NCBI GenBank assembly: GCA_951799405.1
Contig: OX637339.1
Span: 11,718,001-11,782,000 of the forward strand
Direction: 5' to 3'
From: Agapetus fuscipes
Taxonomy: Eukaryota > Arthropoda > Insecta > Trichoptera > Glossosomatidae
DNA: 64,000 nt
Numbering within the stretch: position 1 is the first letter of the stretch; each line of letters opens with the position of its first letter. Shown here in pieces: positions 20,125 through 30,000 of the stretch. A program made the translations under genes and the position numbers. Below the pieces are notes generated by a model. It worked only from the letters and a program-made list of their open reading frames with translations. It did not search any database and had not been told where the DNA came from.

Positions 20125-20430
20125 ATCTTGGACCGGTCCGTAGTCCGTAGTGGCAACACTTCGGACTCGTAAATGGAAGGTTGTGGATTCTGATCCCGGC
20201 GGAGCACAAAAAATATACCATTTATGTGCTCTGCGCTGAGTTGAAAAATTCATAAACCTTTACCAAAGACCGGTCACTGAAAGGTCCATCCAACCTTACA
20301 ACAACTGGGTCTTGCTTGAGAATTGGCGCTTTCTACAGCGACGACCAAGCTCGCAGAGGGCTCTTGAGGTGTGATACACACAAAAACAGCGCTCACCAAA
20401 TAAATCATCCTAATATTATTATTATTTTTT
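20125..20430 (+). mobile_element. SINE A, full-length copy downstream of the 5S-like sequence
   Basis: tRNA-like head: 'ggaccggtccgtagtccgta' gtggcaacac, then a B-box-like 'ggttgtggattctgatcc' around 20175-20195. The body 'aaacctttaccaaagaccgg' ... 'gggtcttgcttgagaattgg' is shared, in reverse, with 49557-49800, 30651-30880 and 53553-53826. The 3' end 'gacgaccaagctcgcagagg' gctcttgaggtg ... 'ccaaataaatcatcct' matches the tail of the LINE fragment at 30349-30650. It ends in a short ATT-rich tail at about 20411-20430. Confidence 0.85.
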
Positions 20431-21053
20431 TGCAACTAAGATTAAAGATAGATAGAATCTTGCATATATTGGCACACATTGTACCCAAGGTTAAAATCTG
20501 TATTTTTTTTACAGATTACAATAAATATATCATGTGTATCTCTAAAACATGTCTACTTTTTACATCAATATTTTACACAAAACAAAACTATACAATGACA
20601 CAACATGAATCTTCAGGAAATGCATGTTTGCAACCCTTGAGGCATAATATAAGCGGAGCTAAAACTAGCTCACAGCCTTGAAGCATACTATCGGACATAA
20701 CTGTCAGCCGAATCCGTCAAACACAACAGAATACTTGATAACCATGTGAAACCTTATATTTTCTTGCTTTCTTCGTCTTGTGTTTCGACACCCAATAATT
20801 ATAATGTTTTAAAATAACATATCTTTTCTTTCAAAAATGCATTTGCACAATTTCCACATAGAGATGGCATTTCAATAATGCCAACATTGCAGAAAAAAAT
20901 CTATTATCGCTCACACTTGCCTGTCAACAGTGAAGTCACACTCGGAGCATCTTTGTTCTCTTTCTAAATTAGGAAGATTTGTTAAGGTAGGTTGAAACGA
21001 GTATGGCATCTATTTGCATTAAAATAGTATCGGGTGCTTACAATTTAATCCTT
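20431..21053. other. 3' flank of the FBXO28-like gene
   Basis: Probable 3' UTR (minus strand) near 21053 and AT-rich flank. No other gene is seen. ATTAAA in minus orientation lies about 4-9 bases after the stop, too close to be a convincing poly(A) signal. Confidence 0.35.
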
Positions 21054-24000
21054 CTATTTACTGCTCGGATTATATACTCTCTTTCTACTTGTCGCGTCAA
21101 CGTCCTGCAAAGACAGAGACCTCTTCCTCTGCGTCAACAAACTGGTTTCTCCATCGTCCTTCTTCTCCAGGATGACGTTCAGAATTTCATCAACGGTTTC
21201 AAATCTATCGAAAACACGACTCAGATTCGGAAACTCTTCCACCGTTTCTTTTAAGCATTCATTCAGCTTCTGCAAGTTGTTTGTTTTGTCTGTTTCTACT
21301 TGCGCATCAGCCTGTTTTGTATCTTGTAAGATGTTGATCAATTTGGTGAAGAATTCCTTTATCTTTTCCAATTGTTGCAGCAACTGCGAGATGTCAAATT
21401 TGGTATTTGGCTTTGTCGCTGTTTCAGGTTCTGTCTGGCTTGTGTTGGCATCTGCGACTCTAGACGTGGACGGTGTGTTTGCGTTGGTGTTTGCATCTCT
21501 AGATGTAGATGGTGTGCTTGTGTCTGTGTTAGGTGATGTGTTGGTGTGTGCAACTTTAAATGTCAATGTGTTGGCTGGTTTTCTTGTGAAGTCGTTGACA
21601 GCACCCCAGGACTTGCTGCGGCACTCAAATCTGTAAACAGGATAACAAAATATATTACAAGGTAAAATTAGGATAAAATTTTGTACCAATTATACTTCTA
21701 ATCTCACATGACTATCTGTCTACAACTCAAGAGATTTTTTTAAGGAACCCCTATGAGGGAGACTCCCCTGATTTCAGAAAATATAGAGGTCTGTGCCACT
21801 TGTTGGAGTGCCGCATAAGGTGTGGGTGTTGGTGAGCTGACGGTTAGTGTCCTGATCCTTTGCAGCAGGGGTGCTAGCTGTACAGTAGTGTTGTGTGTTG
21901 TGTTGCCTTTGCTATGAGATACTGTACGGAAACGGCGATTCAGCAGGGGCGTGCATCCCATACAGGCACAATAGGTAGGCAATATGTGGTAAAAAACACA
22001 TTTCTACTTGATATTGAGATGAAAAATTCAAATTTAAGTTTGGTTGGAGCCATCGTTGGCACTTCAGTAAATTTCAAATGAGTTATTTTACAGGAATGGG
22101 AGAAAATATTTATCTGAAATGTATTTGCCTATACCCTATGCATTAATATTGTTTTTGAATAGAACAAGGTTAAATTGTGGTGGGAACACAGATAACGGTA
22201 ACTCGTTCCATTAACAGGCAGTTTGGAAAAGCATGAGTTGTGAAAATACCATGTTCTTATAGTTTTAATGTCGAATGTGAAGGAATGAATGTGAGTCGTT
22301 CTACAAGTTGCCCTTATTGTGATCTGTGAAGTAAAGTACCTGACAGGAGTGACACTGGCAATGTCCTGGGCCAGCTGGTCCTCCTCACTGTTGCTGCTAC
22401 TGCTGCTGCTGCTGCCGCAGTCCATGGCTGCGGGCGGCTCTCGGGGCAGGCGGGTCTTGCGGGGTTTGATGTTGGGGCCTTCTGCCACACAAACAAACAT
22501 TCAGTTGAAAGGTTAAACAACATACAAACTTTAGACTGGACACTAATTCTAATGTTAATGATGATGATAAAGAATAAATTGACTTTTTTCTATACACAGT
22601 GTTGTCCTCTCATAGAGTGCCCTATAGTAGGATTGGTCATTGTCATTGACATCAATGAGGCATAGAATCTGTCAGCTTGATTGTATTCTGGGAAGATGAT
22701 GTGAGGAGTAGTGTTAGTCCCTCACCTCTGTTGTTGGGCGCCCCGATGAGCAGAGAGGGATCCAGCTTGATCTGACTGCCAAAGTTCTTCAGCCCCACTC
22801 CCACACCGCTGGCTGACAGAGCTCCCAGCTCTGAAAACAACAACAATCATATCAAGCATACATCACATACTTAAATGCCTTTTAACCGCTCTATGCATAT
22901 GAACGTACGCGATACACAAACTTTGAGTGTGCCATTCTGCTACATCCCGTATTGCGTACGCGCTTGAGAAAAAATAATATATTTGAAAACTACAAACTGC
23001 CTGCCCGAGTTCCAAAGTTACGTCATTACAAGTCTAGACAAGTTAGTCCCTCAAGGGCAGGCTAAGCGTTCGGTTGTTTATCTGACGTTGCGTATATTTT
23101 ATACATACTCTTCAAAAGCCAGGGGTACGTACAATGTACATTGTGGTTTCGATTCCTGATTATTTTTTGCCTATTTCTCGGAAAGTAACCTAAGGGTAGG
23201 GGGGTTAACCTGAAACAGAGGGTCTATATATATATTTGGATGACTTATTCTTCTTTTGGGCGCCGTTTAGTGGCTCCAGCCACCCCAAGGGCGCCCACCG
23301 CTCACTCTCTTCTTGTGAAGATGGTGGTCTTCAGCTCCTTCCTGAAGCGCTCCTCGCTGGTTTCCGTCCTCAGCTTCAAAGGCAGCCGGTTCCAGCACAA
23401 CGGTCCCGCCGAACTGAACGCCCTATCCCCAAAGCCCGTTCTGCTCCGTCGAGATGGCATTTTCAGCTTGTTGATAGCATCACTCTGCGCCGAGCGAAGA
23501 GTGCACCGCTTATCAAAAATCTCGTCAAGCTTACATAATTCGGCTAAGTAAGAAGGGGCCGTTCCTCTGAGTGCTTTAAATACCAACAGGCACATTTTGT
23601 ATTCCACTCTCTCCGGGACACACAGCCAGTGAAGATTCTGCAATAGAGGAGTGACATGGTCAGTTCTACTGCCTCCCAAAATCACTTTTGCTGCGGTGTT
23701 AAAAACGGACTGCAATCTTGTTAGTTGCACCTTAGGAAGCCCAAGCATCAGGCTGTTGCAGTAGTCTAACCTTGAGACCACCAACGCATTCACCAGAGTT
23801 CTTGCTGCATCAACAGGTAAGCAGCTGCGAATACGCCTTATCTGCCTCAGGTGGAAAAAACTGGAGCTCACAATCCCCAATACCTGTTTTTCCATGGAAA
23901 GTGCCCCATCCAGATGCACACCTAAGAATTTGAGAGAATCCTGGGGTTTAATGGTCTCACCCATAATATTAAAAGACTCTATATCCAAAAGATGCTGTCT

Positions 24001-27000
24001 TCTTTGGGATGCAACCCACATGAATTCTGTCTTCTCTGGGTTCATCTTCAGACGGTTTCCGTTCATCCAAGCAGCCACATCTTCAATACACTTTATAGTG
24101 TCCAGCTTACATTGTCCAACCCCTGCAGGTGAACAGAGTTTAAAGATGAAGATATCGTCTGCATACGAGTAGTACTTCAAGCCTCTGGAGATGACAAACT
24201 GCTCTAAATCATCTGTATACAATGTGAATAAGAGCGGGCCGAGGACGGACCCTTGAGGCACGCCACACTCCAATGGTACTCTTGATGACCTCTTTCCTTC
24301 CACTTGCACAGTTTGATATCTACCATGTATATACGAAGACAACCATTGCAACAAATCATCGCACATGCCATATGAGGTAGTGAGCTTTTGTACAAGCAAA
24401 GAGTGATCTACAGTGTCAAAAGCAGCGCTCATATCGAGCACTGCCACCAGAGCCAGCTGTCCACCCTCAACTCCATCAATTAAGTCTGATATTATGCGAA
24501 GCAAGATTGTCTCCGTTGAGTGATGGCGTCTATACGCTGATTGAAATTTTGCCAAGCACCCAGTCTGATCCATGTACTGCATTATTTGAGAAGCAGCCAA
24601 CTTTTCAAGGACTTTCGATAAAACTGGGAGGCCTGACACTGGCCTTTAGTTATCTACCAAATCTTCTGGTCTATGGGTCGTGAGTGCTTCCAGTATCCAA
24701 AGTGCCATTGAAAGGAGGTTTATCGGTGATCCGAACTGCACATCTGGCAACTATGGACTTGCTATCAATTAGCAGAGACACCAACCATAAGGACTGTTGT
24801 GCTTAATCCAATATTAGATTTGCCAGTAGTCTTGTACAAAAAACAATACCTTTGATTCCCTTCCCTCCAGACACCTGTGAGTGAGTCAGTTCCTGGTACC
24901 TCACGTCACACTCCTCTATCCGCTTCTTCATGTCGGCTGTAAGCATTACAAGCACAATAAGTGACAAACCAGAGAGACCCTTGTTTAGCAATGCATCAAA
25001 GGAGCCTGATCAACCATCAATATAAATAAATAGATTCTCTGATCTGGGTGAAACATTTGGAAGCTCCAGCTCTGATAGACCACGGCAACATATCCCGGAA
25101 AGAAACTCTCCTGTGACAACCGCGGGGTGTGAAAAGCCTAAAATTTCTATTTTTATAGATTAAATGTTTGAATGGTTTCCCATAGTAAGGCATTTGCCGC
25201 GGCACAAAAAATATAAAATGAAGAAGAGACATTAGATAACAGCACGAGGTCAAACATAAACGCAGGCATCTTAAGACGCATTCATGTTGCTAATTTTTAG
25301 TAAAAAATCCTTGTAAAATATTCTGTCATAGCAAACCACTTGCAGTGGTTCTCATTTCTTGCTGAAGATGGAACTCTTGCCCTCTGGCATGGAATGCAAG
25401 TATTCTACCAACATTCTATCAACCAGACACGATAGTTACTTCAATTCTGTAATAGATTACTTTCTTCCAGTGTTAACAACTCGCTCACAGTTGATCCTGC
25501 GCTCTCCTCTGTAGTAGACGATGACAGAGAGACATTCTACCAGCTAAGCTATGGAGGGGAGATGGAACAAGTGCTAAGTTGTGCCTCACCCATGCTGTGC
25601 AGCATGCGGTACTGCTTCCAGTTCAGCACCTTCAGGGCTCTCCTCTGGTTGTGCACCAACTTCTTGTATGCCTTCATCTGAAAGACAAAATAGCACACTT
25701 GATATTTATTTTTATAAATTTTAATTATACGAGTACAAGGTGAAAATTAGTGGTTTTGTGGCAGCAACATTAAAATATCATGTGTCGTTCATTAGTTCTG
25801 TTCACGGCCACCAGCTGACGCCATCTTGGATGTCCTGCCATGCCTCCGATGGCAGATGACTCCGCGCTCGACTATCTCATGATACACACGCCTTTCCTCC
25901 CCCCCTTTGTCGGCTTTTGTTTTTTGCTTGTTGTTCAGTGCGTCATTAATAATTATTAAAATTAAATTAGGCTGATTTATTTGGTGAGTGCTGTTTTTGT
26001 GTGTATTACATCTTAAGAGCCCTCTATTGTATAAGTTTTCATATTTTCTTGTAAATAATTATTAATCCAAATTGTGCAAATTCATTTCTAAATAAAAACT
26101 AAAGTGCACTAGAACTTAAGAGGTGTTTTATTTACAAATTCCATCACATTTGTCTATCGGCCTATTTAAAGACGACTCTGATTTCATCTAAAGTTTCCCT
26201 TCAATACCTCAAAAATTCTACACCGACAATCTGCAAGACCCATTGTTAATGACCTGTGATTTTCATCAAGTGATTTTTCTTTTGTCGATTAAATTTGATG
26301 GTCAATTTTTAGATTGAGTACATTTCTACACCCCTATCGACAATTTTCATCTAAGGTCATTTCTCATCCATGAGTCTCCCTATGGGGATGTTGGTTACCT
26401 TGGTGAGCACCTTGCTGTAGTAGTGGTTGAGCTTGAGGCAGGTGTGACGTGACCTTGAGTGCTGCCCGCGCAGGAGCTGCAGCTGCCTCCTCACATCCCC
26501 CATCACATCAGTCTCCGTGTGGACTAAACAAAATTACAACAGCATGAGTAAAGGTAAAAGATGAGCGAACAAAGGAGGTATGGTTATACTTCCTAGAGGG
26601 CTGAGGTATAGACTATAATAGTGGAATGGGTTACAAACAGATGCCTATTCTACATAGTAGACCAGGCCACCAACCAAGAATAACAATGATATTGTTAATA
26701 TACCTAAATTATACACTTCATCTGTTTATTTTTAATGCTGTAACCAAATTAATAATTTAGGGACGAAAAATTTACCAAATCTTCCCTCTGTTATAGCTTA
26801 GCCTTCATTGACTGCAGTGGCGTGCATATCATAAAGACCATTAGGCCTCGCCTAACTTACTTTTTAGGAAAGAAAAAATATTTTTGTAACAATAATTTTA
26901 ATAAGAAACAATATTAATCGACGCCTAAAAGATAGGCAATTTTCGTAGCCCCGAATTAGACATTTGTAAGTTAGCGCCTACCGTTTTCACGCATGCAATA

Positions 27001-30000
27001 CGCTCAGCGCGGTCCAGCAAGGAGATTTTGAACTTTATCTCGGTCCTAGCGCGGCCATACATGTAAACAAATTCCCACTCATACATCCACATGTGGCCAC
27101 CGTCTGTACGCTTCAACTCAGGCTTGCCTGGGTCAAAAGACAATAATAATTGGAAACGCACTTACGTCATAGTAGAGTAGAGACAGAAATAAACTGGTGA
27201 TATATATGAAAGAGATGCAGAAAAGAAGTGTGTGAATTTTAACTTTTTGTTCATTCTCCAATTTCTTCCAAGCCCGCGCGCGTTATTTTTGACGTCTGTG
27301 ATTGTTTTTGTGATTTATTGTGAAACTTAATTATTACAATGGATAACTTCAGTTGTGAAAATTGTAAGGGAAATGTGTGCTTTCTAAAAATTAAATTCGG
27401 TTCGTTTTCTAAGCTTAGTTTTAACGATAAAATGCAAGTGATAAGTAAAGGACGGTCAACACCATCTTTAGAGTTAGTGCAAATCCAGAAAACGGTTAAT
27501 CGGTCGAGAAGATTTCACAAATCAGCTTATGAAACTTTTCCGTGGTTAACTGGCTGTGTGCATAGTAATCGTTTGTTTTGTTTTTCGTGGGGTACGCATG
27601 CTGGATAATTAAGGTTGCACTAAATTACAAATAATACATCTTACCCCGATGTTTCTTTTCCCCAGTGCTTCTAAATTTCCTCAGACTTAGATTTTGGATT
27701 GAAACAATGAAACCTTCACACACTTAAGATCCTCACAAGGCACAACAATATTTTCACCGGAATTAATTTAAATAATATCAAAAAAGGTGGACAAAAAAAG
27801 ACAAAAATAAAAAAGCAAAATTAATAATTTAATGATTATTAATTTTTAATTAAAAAACAAAATTAACAATCTTTATAAAATAACAAAATTAATATTATCT
27901 TGGTTTTGCAAAAAAGTGGGTTCGATCGCAAACAAGGAATAAGTCAATTATTCTGATATTCGAATAAAACACACCTGACGCGACAGTTTATTGAAAATAC
28001 AATCGGTCATTCATACAACTGTAAATGGCTCCAGTCTGGAATCGTAAAATTGAATGGACGAAAAGCTAAGCATATGGTGATATTATTATCATGTGTACTC
28101 CCAAGCACAATCTGTAATAATATTGTGTTCATTTATAATGACAAAAGAGCTTAACCGACTATATTCATACAAGCTTACAGAGATCAAGCTTTTTTCATAC
28201 ATTAAACAAAGACAGGGATACATTTCTCAATAACGGTTGCGTAACAGAGTTAACTTCATCAATGCCTAATAATAATAACCTACTGCCACACACAGATGGC
28301 AGCAGCACGACTTTTGATGGGGAGAAATTTAAAAAGACGAATGACTTTAAATGTCTGTAATCTACCCAAAAATATTCATTATTTGCATTTCTGATGGTAC
28401 GCATGCTTAGCTTTTTAGCTTGTATGATAGTCACGCCACTGGAAGGGACTATGTTATATGTTTCTTAACATTGTTTTCAGATAATTGCTATTTCAAATTT
28501 TGTTCCGACAGGTTTCCCTGGAAAAATCGGTTTTTCGTTTTTGGTTTAATTAAATTGTAAACGCCACTGGCTATATGGAATATGAAAAAACTCGGATTTT
28601 TATTGTTTTGGAGTTGCGCACAAAAAATAATCTTGTCCTGTCGAAAACCGCCCAAAACCTAGAAGTTGCCGAACTAGATCTTAATTCCTATGATCGCCCC
28701 TGATTGACTGCATATCCCAAAGAGCATTGAGTACAAAATATGTGCCTCAGTTTTGAACACTCTCAGAGGAGTCGCCCCATCCTAATTGAGTAATCAAATA
28801 TACCACACACTCTTCGTTCTGTGGCTATGGGGACAGGGCTGAGAAAGTCTGTCTCTGTACTTGAGAACAGAGACTGATGTTGGCAGTTTCAGAAGGTTGA
28901 GTGGTGTGGCTAGTACCACTAAACGGCGTACCAATTATTATTATTACTCATCAATTTATTAGACATGATTTGTGATGATGAATGACAAGGTTCTGGTTCC
29001 CTCACCAGGCGTGGTAAGAGGCAGCATTTTCTGCCTGAGGCTGGGCGCCACCTTGTCATCAAAGTGCTCGATGGCCATGCTGGAGATATCCCTCAGCTCC
29101 TGCAGCACCTCGTGCGCCCTGGGCAAGGCCCCGCCCCCCTCCACCAGTGCCAGCACGCGCCGCACCTCGTCCAGCACCCGCCCCGGGATGAAGCAGCACA
29201 CCGCGTGGTCCATGAACTTGGAGTACGTCATGGACAGCATGGAGAGCCGGGTCTCGATGGAGGTGAGGATGTCGCAGTGCCGGGAGAAGGGGTGGAACCT
29301 GCACCACACAACATATAGCATCAAGTACAAGTCTTGTAGAAAAGGAAAACAAGGGCTGAGGGTAGAAAATAGCTTCACAGCTTATTATTTCTAGTATAGC
29401 GTGGTCTCTGAACCATACACATAATTATCCAAGGAATGATGGACAAGAGAAAGATAAACATGGAAAGAATGACTCAAACATAATATGCAAGTATGCGGTG
29501 CTTTTGTTAAGCCGTTGTCGTAAATTATTCATTAACAATGTCTGTCTTTCTTCACTGAGCTTTCTTTAATGGATGGTTATCCAATATCACATCACAAATA
29601 AAAAATCTAAGATTGTGATGGAACGGGAAAGATTCCAGATTAACCTGTCTAGAAGAAACTTTTGAATGGATGCCTTGGTTGAAGAAGACTGGTGGATAAG
29701 GCCCAGGCTTAGGTGGGAGGAAGGAATGAGAGATGCCACACAGATTCTCCAGGTGGCAAGTTGGAGGAAAGCTGCAGGGCACAGCAGGAGTGGGGTTTTC
29801 CCAGCTTCCGAAGGTGCTGGAACTCATTTCTAGTGAAGGCCGAGGAAGCCTTGCCGGTATTTTAGTTTCAGGTTTGAAATAAACACCGGGCAATCATTTC
29901 TGACACCAATGGTGGGATTCAAATCCGAGCTCTCCGCATGGGATGCAAGCACACTACTAACCGGACTTGTACATAAAAACTATAGATAGATCTTAACTAG

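Noticed and set aside
21172..21636. 154-codon plus-strand frame
   Set aside because: It is the antisense of the last exon of the FBXO28-like gene. The minus reading joins in phase to eight other exons and has protein-like content.
29059..29352. 97-codon minus frame in a second frame
   Set aside because: It is a shifted reading of FBXO28-like exon 3, rich in Gly, Ala and Arg only because the exon is GC-rich.
28972..29394. 140-codon plus-strand frame
   Set aside because: It is antisense to exon 3 of the F-box gene, whose minus reading matches FBXO28.
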